Assembly: GCF_019977195.1 (NCBI RefSeq)
Contig: NZ_AP024643.1
Coordinates: forward strand, 1,178,001 to 1,242,000
Length of the DNA stretch: 64,000 bases
Direction of reading: 5' to 3'
Source of the DNA: Arthrobacter sp. StoSoilA2
Lineage (GTDB): Bacteria > Actinomycetota > Actinomycetes > Actinomycetales > Micrococcaceae
The notes beneath the pieces were generated by a model. It ran no database searches, had not been told where the DNA came from, and was given only the letters and a program-made list of their open reading frames with translations. Of the stretch, positions 7,314 to 15,383 are shown piece after piece. A program made the position numbers and the translations under genes. How positions within the stretch are numbered: position 1 is the stretch's first letter; every line of letters begins with the position of its first letter.

Positions 7314-8990
7314 ATGAGCGACGTTCTGACAGACACCCAAAGAGCTACGACGGCGGGGAACGCCGATGCGATGAGCGCGGCGAAGGAGAGCCTGGAAGAC
7401 TACACGCTCCGGTTCGCCCCGCGCTCCTACCGGAAGTGGAGCGCGGGTGTGGTGGCGACCAGTGCGCTGGGCGGGATCGCCTACCTTGCTGACTTCTCGA
7501 TCGGGGCAAACATCGGCATCGCCTACGGCACCGTGAACGCGATCGTTGGCATCATCGTGGCCGCAGTGATCATCTTCGCCACGGGCTTTCCACTGGCGTA
7601 CTACGCCGCCCGCTACAACATCGACCTCGACCTCATCACGCGCGGGTCAGGCTTTGGCTACTACGGTTCAGTGGTCACGAACATCATTTTCGCGACCTTC
7701 ACCTTTATCTTCTTTGCCCTCGAGGGTTCCATCATGGCCCAGGGCCTGCAATTGGGGCTTGGCGTCCCGCAATGGCTTGGCTATGCCGTGTCCACCATCA
7801 TCATCATTCCGCTGGTGATCTACGGGATGAAGACCCTTGCCACTTTGCAAGTGTGGACCACGCCCTTGTGGCTGCTGCTCATGGTGGTTCCCGTTGGTTA
7901 TCTGCTGCTGTCACACCCGGAGAGCATCGACGCCTTCTTCGCGTACACCGGTGCTTCGGGCGGGGGCGGGACCAACCTTGCCTCCGTGATGCTGGCTGCC
8001 GGTGTTTGCCTTTCGCTGATGGCCCAGATCGCCGAACAGATCGATTACCTGCGCTTCATGCCACCCAAGACCGCGGAGAACAAGGGCGCTTGGTGGCGTG
8101 CCGTAATTCTTGCCGGACCCGGTTGGGTTATTTTCGGTGCCATCAAGCAGGTGGTGGGCATGTTTATCGCCATTTACCTGATCGCCCGGCTGGACCCCGC
8201 CGCGTCCGTGCACGCCAACGAACCAGTCCACCAGTTCCTGGGCGTGTACCAGGAGATGATGCCTGCGTGGCTCGCGATGTCCCTTGCCGTTGTGTTGGTG
8301 GTCATCTCGCAGATCAAGATCAACGTCACCAACGCCTATTCCGGCTCGCTTGCCTGGACTAATTCGTTCACCCGCATCACCAAGACCTACCCGGGCCGCA
8401 TGGTGTTCGTGGTGGTCAACCTGGTGATCGCGTTGGTCCTGATGGAATCGAACATGTTCGAGTTCCTCAACACGATCCTTGGCTTCTACGCCAACTGCGC
8501 CATGGCCTGGGTGGTCACAGTCGCCTCCGATATCGCCATCAACAAGTACCTCCTGAAGATCTCGCCCAAGGTTCCTGAGTTCCGCCGGGGCATGCTTTAC
8601 GCCGTCAACCCGGTCGGTTTCGTTTCCATGCTGGTGTCGGCGGGGGTGTCCATCGCGGTCTTCTTTGGGGCTTTCGGTGCCGGAGTGCAGCCGTACTCGC
8701 CAATTTTCGCCGTCGTCCTTGCTTTGGTACTTCCCCCGGTCCTGGCTTTGGCAACACGTGGCCGCTACTACCTCCGCCGTGCCGATGACGGGATTGACCT
8801 GCCCATGTTCGACGCCGACGGAAACCCCAGCGACGAGAAGCTCCTCTGCCACGTCACCGGACTTGAGTTCGAACGCCCGGACATGCTCCGCTCAGGCCAG
8901 GACGGTCCCGACGGCGAACCCCGCTTCATCTCTTCCCTTGCCTTGTCCACGGATAAGTCAGGCGCACTGGTGCTGCCGGCCCAAAAATAG
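7314..8990 (+). CDS. NCS1-family purine/cytosine-type permease
   Basis: 558 aa integral membrane protein with about 12 hydrophobic segments. The N-terminal SLEDYTLRFAPRSYRKWS and the ALGGIAYLADFSIGANIG region match NCS1 transporters (cytosine, allantoin, hydantoin and other nucleobase-like solutes, usually cation symport). The C-terminal tail is cytoplasmic and polar. ATG 7314 is preceded by a GTGAG-type ribosome site. It is divergent from the biotin operon across 208 bp. The substrate cannot be told from sequence; a link to biotin is not supported by anything but position. Confidence 0.8.
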   Translation: MSDVLTDTQRATTAGNADAMSAAKESLEDYTLRFAPRSYRKWSAGVVATSALGGIAYLADFSIGANIGIAYGTVNAIVGIIVAAVIIFATGFPLAYYAARYNIDLDLITRGSGFGYYGSVVTNIIFATFTFIFFALEGSIMAQGLQLGLGVPQWLGYAVSTIIIIPLVIYGMKTLATLQVWTTPLWLLLMVVPVGYLLLSHPESIDAFFAYTGASGGGGTNLASVMLAAGVCLSLMAQIAEQIDYLRFMPPKTAENKGAWWRAVILAGPGWVIFGAIKQVVGMFIAIYLIARLDPAASVHANEPVHQFLGVYQEMMPAWLAMSLAVVLVVISQIKINVTNAYSGSLAWTNSFTRITKTYPGRMVFVVVNLVIALVLMESNMFEFLNTILGFYANCAMAWVVTVASDIAINKYLLKISPKVPEFRRGMLYAVNPVGFVSMLVSAGVSIAVFFGAFGAGVQPYSPIFAVVLALVLPPVLALATRGRYYLRRADDGIDLPMFDADGNPSDEKLLCHVTGLEFERPDMLRSGQDGPDGEPRFISSLALSTDKSGALVLPAQK

Positions 8991-8998
8991 GCCCGCTG

Positions 8999-9066
8999 CC
9001 CCAAGTAGGTCGCATTAGATGTCGTTTTGGGCCCTCAAAACGGCATCTAATGCGACCTAGTTGGGC
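8999..9066. repeat. Long intergenic palindrome, family 1 copy A
   Basis: Two 29-nt arms (9001-9029 and 9036-9064) are complementary with two mismatches around a 6-nt loop. The outer part reads CCAAGTAGGTCGCATTAGAT and the returning arm ends in CGACCTAGTTGG. It lies immediately after the NCS1 gene stop. Closely related elements occur at 14350-14416 and 22684-22750. It can form a strong hairpin and may end transcription, but has no T-run. Confidence 0.8.
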
Positions 9067-9106
9067 TGACGCTGTGTGCGAATAGTCAGGGTGCTTAGAA
9101 TGAGGC

Positions 9107-10119
9107 ATGGCACAGGATGAGCGGAACGAAGAGGCCGGGCAGGTCGAGGAATCCGGGCAGGTCGAGTCAACAACCGACCTCGACGAGGACATCGTGATGG
9201 CGTTGGAAAACCACGTCCTTAACCCGGCGGAGGATCCTGAAGAGGCGTCAGATCCACGGACGATGTATCCGTCGGGGGAGTTCGAACCGCAAACCCAGGA
9301 CTACCCGGGCTGGACCGAGGCGATGATCCCGCGTCCGGATCACGGGGAGCAAAGTTACGTGGGCCATCACCGGATGATGGGTTTCCGGACCTTGATTACA
9401 GGCGGCGACAGCGGGATTGGGAAGGCGGTAGCCATTGCCTTCGCCCGTGAAGGCGCAGATGTGGCGTTCACGTATTTGCCGGAAGAGGAACAGGACGCCG
9501 AATTGACCGTCCAGTTGATCGAGGCCGCGGGCAGCCGTGCCCTGGCGCTGCCGGGGATCTGCGGGACGAGGAATTCTGCCAGGAAGTCATCGCCCAAACC
9601 ATCGAGGAATTTGATGGGCTGAACGTCCTGGTCAACAATGCAGGTTTCCAAATGACGACCAGCGAGGGGATCGAAGACCTCACCAGCGAACAGTTCGACC
9701 GGACCTTCAAGAGCAACGTCTATGCGCTCTTCTGGCTTACCAAGGCGGCCTTGCCTCATTTGCAGCCGGGGTCCTCGATCATCAACACCTCATCGATCCA
9801 GGGCTACCATCCGAGTCCCTCTCTCATCGATTACGCCGCCACCAAGGCAGCCATCAACAGCATGACGTTCTCGTTGGCAGAGTCCCTCGGTCCTAAGGGA
9901 ATCCGGGTCAATGCGGTAGCTCCCGGACCCGTTTGGACTCCGTTGCAGCCACCAACCCAGCCGGAGGAAAAGATCGTGAAGTTCGGGCAGGACACGCCCC
10001 TCGGCCGGGCCGGTCAGCCTGCTGAACTTGCCGCGACGTATGTGCTCCTTGCGACAGAGGAGTCCAGCTATATTTCCGGCTCGGTTATAGGGGTTACCGG
10101 CGGAAGGCACCTCGCATAG
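9107..10119 (+). pseudogene. YghA-like short-chain dehydrogenase, broken by a 1-nt frameshift
   Basis: Frame 1 (9107-9556) encodes the N-terminal extension and the Rossmann start TGGDSGIGKAVA. Frame 2 (from 9556) continues EEFCQEV, NVLVNNAG, the catalytic YAATKAA and GSVIGVTGG up to 10119. At GGGG 9553-9556 one G appears to be missing: restoring it makes the reading GDLRDEEF, as in intact homologues. The two halves together are a normal length SDR of about 337 aa with the extended N terminus typical of YghA/glucose-dehydrogenase-like proteins. It is either a true lesion or a sequencing error in a homopolymer. Confidence 0.85.
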
Positions 10120-10185
10120 GGAGCCTCCCGGTATCCAGCCGGTATAGCCAGCCAGGCAGTTCCACCAATCGGATCCTTCACGAAA

Positions 10186-11361
10186 TCAGGGCTTGAGCAC
10201 CACCTTGATGCAGCCGTCCTGCTTCTTCTGGAATTTCTCGTACAAGTCCGGTGCATCGTCCAAACCACCAGTGTGGGTGACCAGATGCATGACTCCCAGC
10301 GGATCGGCGTCGTCCTCTACCAAGGGGAGCAGTTGGTCAGTCCAGTTGCGGACGTTGCATTGCCCCATGCGGAGTTGGACTTGCTTGTCGAACATGGTCA
10401 TCAGCGGCATGGGATCGGCCTGGCCACCGTAAACGCCGCTGAGTGAAACGGTGCCGCCGCGGCGCACCATATCCACAGCTGTGTGGAGGGCAGCAAGGCG
10501 GTCCACGCTCATCGTCTCCATGGCTACCTGCGCCGGCTTGTCAGGGAGCAGGGAAACGGCCCGGTGCAGGAATGATGCCACCGGGGAGCCGTGGGCTTCC
10601 ATGCCCACTGCATCCACTACCGCATCGGGGCCCCGGCCGAGGGTCTGTTCGCGGATCCGGGCTGCAACGTCCGGGCCATAGTCCATCGTCTCCACCCCAT
10701 GTTCTTCCGCCATGGCCCGGCGCTCGGGAACAGGATCTACGCCAATGACACGGAAACCCTTGTGGACGCCAATTCTGGAGGCGAACTGGCCCACGGGGCC
10801 GAGTCCCATAACCGCCAACGTGCCGCCCTCGGGGACGTTCGCGTATTCCACGGCCTGCGACGCAGTGGGCAGGATGTCCGAGAGGAACAGATAGCGTTCA
10901 TCGGGGAGGTCTGAATCTACTTTTATGGGCCCATAGTCCCCGAAAGGCACACGCAGGTACTGTGCTTGGCCGCCCGGTACAGAGCCATAGAGTTCGGAGT
11001 ATCCAAAGAGTGCGGCCCCTGTGCCCTTGGCTTTGACCTGCGTGGTTTCGCACTGCGACTGGAGGCCTTGGTTGCACATGTAGCACCGGCCGCAGGAGAT
11101 GTTGAAAGGCACGACTACCCGGTCGCCCTTCTTGAGCCGGTGGACCTCCGGACCCACTTCTTCGACGATTCCCATGGGCTCGTGGCCGATGACGTCGCCC
11201 TTGTGCATGTAGGGGCCGAGGACTTCATAGAGGTGCAGGTCCGAGCCGCAAATGGCTGAAGATGTTATTCGGACGATGACATCCGTGGGTTCCTGGATAG
11301 TGGGATCGGGGACATCAATAACGCTCACTGAGCGTCTTCCTTGCCACGTCACTGCTTTCAC
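10186..11361 (-). CDS. Zinc-dependent alcohol dehydrogenase (formaldehyde-dehydrogenase-like)
   Basis: 391 aa MDR-family enzyme. Catalytic zinc ligands are seen in ICGSDLH (Cys about 38) and GHEP (His about 60); the four-Cys structural zinc lobe is CGRCYMCNQGLQSQC. The NAD-binding loop is MGLGPVGQFASRIG. The insertion after the structural lobe (GYSELYGSVPGGQAQYLRVP) is typical of glutathione-independent formaldehyde-dehydrogenase-like ADHs. It starts with GTG 11361 after a GGGAG site. Convergent with the broken SDR. Substrate undetermined. Confidence 0.85.
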   Translation of the reverse strand: MKAVTWQGRRSVSVIDVPDPTIQEPTDVIVRITSSAICGSDLHLYEVLGPYMHKGDVIGHEPMGIVEEVGPEVHRLKKGDRVVVPFNISCGRCYMCNQGLQSQCETTQVKAKGTGAALFGYSELYGSVPGGQAQYLRVPFGDYGPIKVDSDLPDERYLFLSDILPTASQAVEYANVPEGGTLAVMGLGPVGQFASRIGVHKGFRVIGVDPVPERRAMAEEHGVETMDYGPDVAARIREQTLGRGPDAVVDAVGMEAHGSPVASFLHRAVSLLPDKPAQVAMETMSVDRLAALHTAVDMVRRGGTVSLSGVYGGQADPMPLMTMFDKQVQLRMGQCNVRNWTDQLLPLVEDDADPLGVMHLVTHTGGLDDAPDLYEKFQKKQDGCIKVVLKP

Positions 11362-11495
11362 AATCGCTCTCCCTGCTTTGGGGGCTGGAGGTGTCCCGCG
11401 CTGCAGGAGACCTTCCCAGCGAAGCAGAGTTGGCAGCGGCGCACAAGGTCTTCGGTAGCCTCGACAGCCCCGGATGCCGGGCCTAGATTGAGGCT

Positions 11496-11717
11496 ATGAG
11501 CGAAGCATCGAGCGAACCGGACCAAACGTCTTCCGAAAGCGCAGCGCCCGCTGAAGCCTCAAAGCCCGCGGTACCTGCCGACGTCGAGCACGAGGGCAGC
11601 AGCGCCGGGACGGGTGACTTCACTACCGAAGTGGACCCTACCTTCATCCCTGATGAAAGCCGCGAGACGCCGGAGGAGAAGCGCGCCCGGGAGCATCCAG
11701 AGCCGACGGGCAGCTAA
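11496..11717 (+). CDS. Small acidic disordered protein, hypothetical
   Basis: 73 aa, rich in Glu, Ser, Pro and Ala, with no hydrophobic core and hence probably intrinsically disordered. The ATG has a GAGG site a few nt upstream. The sequence ends EEKRAREHPEPTGS. No family recognised. It is convergent with nothing and precedes a 237-bp gap with a stress-type promoter. Composition bias and start context support coding, but function is unknown. Confidence 0.5.
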   Translation: MSEASSEPDQTSSESAAPAEASKPAVPADVEHEGSSAGTGDFTTEVDPTFIPDESRETPEEKRAREHPEPTGS

Positions 11718-11854
11718 ACGCGCCTGATTTTGCAGCAGTAGAACGACGGCGGTCCGCGGCGACCGTCCCGGGTCACCTGCGCGCGCCACTTAGTAAGTAA
11801 CCTGATAATTGGTGTTAAGCTGAGAGGAGATAGCTGTCCACGTGATCAGAAAGC

Positions 11855-11880
11855 GTTTGGAACGAGCACGGGATGGGTAC
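11855..11880 (+). promoter_or_regulatory. SigB/SigF-type stress promoter candidate
   Basis: GTTT at 11855-11858 and GGGTAC at 11875-11880 with 16 nt between them match the actinobacterial general-stress sigma pattern (GTTT...GGGTAT). It lies 75 nt ahead of the coiled-coil membrane gene at 11955. The match is by eye only. Confidence 0.4.
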
Positions 11881-11954
11881 AACTTTGGGTACTAAGCACA
11901 GCATGGGCTAGGGGCGGCGCCCAAACAAAGCCGTTCGCGAGGGAGGCAATCCAC

Positions 11955-12455
11955 ATGGACACAGGACAACTGGTATTGATCATCGTGTTGGCCGTCGTCG
12001 TAGTCGCAGCTGTGATTATTGCGGTAGTAGTTGGGCGTAAGAAGAAGACCGAGCTCAATCGCCGTCGGGCAGGGGAACTGCGCGAGAAGGCAGACCAGGA
12101 AGCCGTCGGCGCACACCAGGCGAAGGCCCAGTCGGCCCAAGCCGAGGCTGCTGCCGTTCAGGCAGAAGTCGAGGCCAACCGGCTCCGGCGCGAAGCCGAC
12201 CGGCACGCGGAAAAGGCCGAAGAAGCCAGTGGCCGCGTTGAGGAGCACCTGCGCCATGCCGACAAGGTGGACCCGGATGTCAGGACCGGCCGCGACCGGG
12301 AGAACGACACCGATCGTGAACGTGACCGTGACATGGGTTCGCGTGAGGAACGGCTAACACGGGATCGCTCGGCACGGGAAAGTGTCAGGGAAGAGCCTTT
12401 GCGGGACGACTCTGTGCGGGACAGTTCCAGGCGGGACGGAGATAGGAACGTGTAA
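11955..12455 (+). CDS. Single-pass membrane protein with coiled coil and charged tail
   Basis: 166 aa. The N terminus is a strong transmembrane segment (LVLIIVLAVVVVAAVIIAVVVG, residues about 6-27), then an Ala/Gln/Glu heptad region (about 35-105) likely to form a coiled coil, and then a Arg/Asp/Glu tail with many RDRE-type repeats. It is preceded by GGGAGG 8 nt before the ATG and by a stress-type promoter match. The stop codon sits in the loop of a small hairpin (12443-12462). Probably a cell-envelope stress protein; the function is not known. Confidence 0.65.
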   Translation: MDTGQLVLIIVLAVVVVAAVIIAVVVGRKKKTELNRRRAGELREKADQEAVGAHQAKAQSAQAEAAAVQAEVEANRLRREADRHAEKAEEASGRVEEHLRHADKVDPDVRTGRDRENDTDRERDRDMGSREERLTRDRSARESVREEPLRDDSVRDSSRRDGDRNV

Positions 12456-12482
12456 GTTCCTACGGTGAAACGGAGGCAGGAA

Positions 12483-13115
12483 GTGAGCATCGTGGTAAGG
12501 CGACCGGGACAGGTGGTGCGCCCGACGGATTCAAGGCAAAAGCGGCATGCAGTTGACGTCGTTCTTGGCCATTTGGGCGAGATCGGCCCCGCGGTAGCGG
12601 CCCTGCGCCGTGAATCGTCGCGGCTCGCTGAATGGGGTGAGGAACTGGCCCGTGTCCGTCTTCGTGGCGGAAGCGTTTTTGCTGCCGGCAGCGATGGCTC
12701 TGCCCACGAGGCACAGAGATTCACCTCCGAACTGGCGGCCCACGATGCCAATCATGGTTCGCCCGGCGCTGGCTCTGCCTTCAAGGCCATATCTGTCAGC
12801 AGTAGCGCCAATGACGGCGACCGCGCAAGCATCAGCGACCAGATTCGAGGGCAGGTTCGCCGCGGAGACATCGTGGTGTTGCTCGCTGCGAAGGGAATCA
12901 CGGATGATCTCCGGGAGGCCGCTGCCGCTGCCAAAGCCGCCGGAGCGCGCGTTTGGGCCTTGACCGGCAAGGAGTCCAAAGACCTTGCCCAGGCGGTCAA
13001 CGAGGCGATCTGCATCGACACTGATCCGCCGCACGCTGAAGAAGCGCACCTTGTTGCCGTGCTGGCCCTTTGCGAATGCTTCGACGACGCCATGAAGCTA
13101 CGGGGCCAGGGCTAA
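12483..13115 (+). CDS. SIS-domain protein, GmhA/DiaA-like
   Basis: 210 aa with GTG start at 12483, preceded by GGAGG at 12472-12476; the in-frame GTG at 12465 lacks such a site. The SIS fold of phosphosugar isomerases is indicated by VFAAGSDGSAHEAQRFTSEL, which matches the sedoheptulose-7-phosphate isomerase (GmhA) GNGGSAxxAQHFxxEL pattern, and by GDIVVLLAAKG...AAAKAAGARVWALTG. The GNGGS loop is altered to AGSDGS. No heptose-pathway genes flank it. A sugar-phosphate isomerase or a regulatory SIS protein. Confidence 0.7.
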   Translation: MSIVVRRPGQVVRPTDSRQKRHAVDVVLGHLGEIGPAVAALRRESSRLAEWGEELARVRLRGGSVFAAGSDGSAHEAQRFTSELAAHDANHGSPGAGSAFKAISVSSSANDGDRASISDQIRGQVRRGDIVVLLAAKGITDDLREAAAAAKAAGARVWALTGKESKDLAQAVNEAICIDTDPPHAEEAHLVAVLALCECFDDAMKLRGQG

Positions 13116-13170
13116 GCAGCCTGTGATCTGCCTCTCAAGCGGAATAGTTGCAGACGCTGCACAGTTGCCC

Positions 13171-13191
13171 AGAATGAACCTGATTCATTCT
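13171..13191. promoter_or_regulatory. Perfect hyphenated palindrome upstream of the OYE gene
   Basis: AGAATGAA, 5-nt spacer CCTGA, TTCATTCT: 8-bp arms with no mismatch, ending 2 nt before an AAAGGAA ribosome site and 15 nt before the ATG at 13206. The position fits a repressor site (TetR, MarR or NemR-like). No cognate regulator is adjacent. Confidence 0.55.
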
Positions 13192-13205
13192 GAAAGGAAC
13201 TGCGC

Positions 13206-14276
13206 ATGCTGTTTTCCCCCTTGGCCCTCGGTGAGCTTGAACTTCCCAACCGACTCGTGATGGCGCCTTTGACCCGGCTGCGGGCCGGTGCTGAGGGAGT
13301 TCCGGGGTCACTGATCGCCGAACACTATCGGCAGCGCGCGTCCCTTGGTTTGATCGTCAGCGAGGGAACATACCCGACGGCGGCGGGTCAGTCGTACCCG
13401 GGCCAGCCTGGCCTGGTGACGGAAGCGCAAATTGCAGGCTGGAAGACGGTCACTGACGCCGTTCACTCGGAGGGTGGACGTATCTTCGCCCAGATCATGC
13501 ACGGTGGCCGCGTTTCGCACGCGGACATCACGGGCGGCCACGAAATCGTGGGCCCGAGTGCTGTTGCCATCGAGGGCGATGTCCGCACGCCCAATGGCAA
13601 GCAGCCCTACCCGGTGCCCCGCGAACTCCGCACCGATGAGTTGCCGTCAGTCATCCAGGAGATCGTCACTGCTTCCAAGAACGCGATCGAGGCAGGATTT
13701 GACGGCGTGGAACTCCACTCCGCCAACGGTTACCTGCTGCACGAATTCCTTGCGCCCAACTCCAATATCCGGACCGACAGCTATGGTGGGTCCCCGGAGA
13801 ACCGCGCGCGCTTTGTGATCGAGACCGTCAATGCGGTGGTTGAGGCACTGGGTGCAAACCGCGTGGGCATCCGTATCTCCCCGGAACACAATGTGCAGGG
13901 AATCGCCGAGACGGATGCAGCCGATGTCCGCGCTACCTACGAAGTGCTGGTGGAGACCATTGCGCCGCTCAACCTGGCGTACCTCAGCATCCTGCACCAC
14001 GACCCCAAGGGCGCCCTGGTCCAGGATCTTCGCGAACGCTTCAACGGCACGTTCCTGGTGAACACTGGCTTCAGCCAAATCACGACGCGCGAGGAAGCTC
14101 TTGCATTGGTGGCCGATGGCCTCGCGGACGGTGTTGTGGTTGGCCGCCCCGCCATTGCCAACCCGGACCTCGCGCGCCGCTGGCGTGAAAGCCTCCCGCT
14201 CAACGAGCCGGATGCGTCCACGTTCTATGCCGAGGGCGCAAAGGGTTACACGGACTACCCGTTCTACTCCAACTAA
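13206..14276 (+). CDS. Old Yellow Enzyme family ene-reductase (NemA-like)
   Basis: 356 aa FMN/NADPH oxidoreductase reducing activated C=C bonds, for example N-ethylmaleimide or nitroesters. Landmarks: NRLVMAPLTRLRAG at the start, AQIMHGGRVSH, GVELHSANGYLLHEFL with the family HxxN pair replaced in the usual HxxH/N region by HSAN, NIRTDSYGGS, RIS and the C-terminal YPFY. Complete length. AAAGGAAC ribosome site. Directly downstream of a perfect 21-bp palindrome, so probably inducible by electrophiles. Followed by a hairpin and palindrome copy B. Confidence 0.9.
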   Translation: MLFSPLALGELELPNRLVMAPLTRLRAGAEGVPGSLIAEHYRQRASLGLIVSEGTYPTAAGQSYPGQPGLVTEAQIAGWKTVTDAVHSEGGRIFAQIMHGGRVSHADITGGHEIVGPSAVAIEGDVRTPNGKQPYPVPRELRTDELPSVIQEIVTASKNAIEAGFDGVELHSANGYLLHEFLAPNSNIRTDSYGGSPENRARFVIETVNAVVEALGANRVGIRISPEHNVQGIAETDAADVRATYEVLVETIAPLNLAYLSILHHDPKGALVQDLRERFNGTFLVNTGFSQITTREEALALVADGLADGVVVGRPAIANPDLARRWRESLPLNEPDASTFYAEGAKGYTDYPFYSN

Positions 14277-14300
14277 CCACGCAGAACCCAGCAAGACTGC

Positions 14301-14330
14301 GACGTCGGCACTCACGCGAGTGCCGGCGTC
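14301..14330. terminator. Stem-loop after the OYE gene
   Basis: Arms 14301-14313 and 14318-14330 pair with one wobble position around a 4-nt loop (core CGGCACTC/GAGTGCCG), 25 nt after the stop codon. It is probably the transcription terminator; the following sequence has only a weak T-run. Confidence 0.6.
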
Positions 14331-14349
14331 GTGCTTTAACGTGTGCCTG

Positions 14350-14416
14350 CCCAACTAGGTCGCAGCAGCGCGCGTTTTGACGGCTCAAAACGCGCTCTGC
14401 TGCGACCCAGTTGGGG
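14350..14416. repeat. Long intergenic palindrome, family 1 copy B
   Basis: Outer arm CCCAACTAGGTCGCAGCAG, inner CGCGTTTTGA, loop, and a complementary return arm ending CGACCCAGTTGGG. It has the same skeleton as copies A and C, but the middle of the stem differs on both arms, preserving pairing. Lies between the OYE and GntR genes. Confidence 0.8.
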
Positions 14417-14485
14417 GAGTGGGGGCGCAATGTGACGGGGTGAGATAGCTGGTGCGGGAGACGTCCCGGGCTTGTGCGCGCCCGT

Positions 14486-14495
14486 TCCTATAGGA
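14486..14495. promoter_or_regulatory. GntR operator site TCCTATAGGA at its own gene
   Basis: This self-complementary decamer ends 8 nt before the ATG of the GntR gene (14504). The identical decamer occurs at 15346-15355 in front of the catabolic operon. Binding here would block the start region, consistent with autoregulation. No other good Shine-Dalgarno site than the overlapping AGGA is seen. Confidence 0.6.
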
Positions 14496-14503
14496 TTTGT
14501 GGC

Positions 14504-15202
14504 ATGTCTGAACCTTCGCCGGCTCTTGCCCGCCCCGGCTTTCCCGTTAGCCGCCAGGTGCTGGCCGATCACGTTTATGAAGCCCTCCTCGAATGGCTCA
14601 TGGATGGTCGGCTCGAACCCGGGGCGGCCGTCAGCATTGACGGAATGGCGCGGGAACTGGACGTTTCCCCCACTCCGGTACGCGAGGCGTTGGCGCGACT
14701 GGAGCATACGGGCATGGTGCGGCGCGTGGCGTTGAAGGGGTATCGCGTTGCCCCCGTGTTCACGCGGGAGGACTTCGCGGAACTCATGGAAGCACGGCTT
14801 TCGATAGAGCCTGTGAATGCCCGCCTGGCGTGCGAGCGAATGACTTCGGAAGGCTTGGACGCATTGAAGCAGGCCGTTGAGGATCTCAAGACGGCACCCA
14901 GGGGCGGTACGTTTGCCGAGTACCGCAGTTACCTGGAGGCTGACGAGCGTTTCCACCAGTTGATCGCGGCGCAAGCCAGGAACCAGTTCCTCCTCGCCGC
15001 TTACAACACACTGGGCGGTCAGATCCAGCGCTTCCGGTTGTTTGGGGGAGTGGGTATCACGGATGCGGAGCAGGCTATCGCCGAACACCAAGCCGTGCTC
15101 GACGCGATGTCCAGCGGAGATCCGGGGAAAGCGGCGGAGGCAATGATCCAGCACGTGGAAAAGGTGCGGGGTAGGGCCATGGCTGACGCCCCTGAAGACT
15201 GA
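14504..15202 (+). CDS. GntR-family (FCD/FadR-type) regulator of the tetrulose operon
   Basis: 232 aa. An N-terminal winged helix (about 12-78, with DVSPTPVREALARLE as recognition helix) and a C-terminal all-helical FCD ligand domain (about 88-225, with conserved EADERFH and HQAVLDAM metal/ligand residues). FCD regulators usually sense small organic acids. ATG 14504 (MSEPSPA) preferred over 14474. The gene is followed, after 181 bp with a shared palindrome, by the operon it probably controls. Confidence 0.85.
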   Translation: MSEPSPALARPGFPVSRQVLADHVYEALLEWLMDGRLEPGAAVSIDGMARELDVSPTPVREALARLEHTGMVRRVALKGYRVAPVFTREDFAELMEARLSIEPVNARLACERMTSEGLDALKQAVEDLKTAPRGGTFAEYRSYLEADERFHQLIAAQARNQFLLAAYNTLGGQIQRFRLFGGVGITDAEQAIAEHQAVLDAMSSGDPGKAAEAMIQHVEKVRGRAMADAPED

Positions 15203-15320
15203 ACACCCACCGATCCGTAAGGGCTCGCCGCGAACGCGGCGGGCCTTCTTCATGTGCAGCGTGACCGCCTTCACAGACATATGTAAGACATATAGGATCT
15301 AGGAAGTTTCGCGAAAAGGG

Positions 15321-15355
15321 TTGACAGCTTTGCTTGGTTCGTAAATCCTATAGGA
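15321..15355 (+). promoter_or_regulatory. Promoter and GntR operator of the catabolic operon
   Basis: TTGACA at 15321-15326 forms a -35 box; the TCCTATAGGA palindrome at 15346-15355 covers the expected -10 region, and AGGAG (15371) leads to the ATG at 15384. A further half-site ATAGGAT lies at 15292-15298. This places the regulator where it would occlude RNA polymerase. Confidence 0.55.
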
Positions 15356-15383
15356 AACAGGATTTCACGAAGGAGTGTTCACC

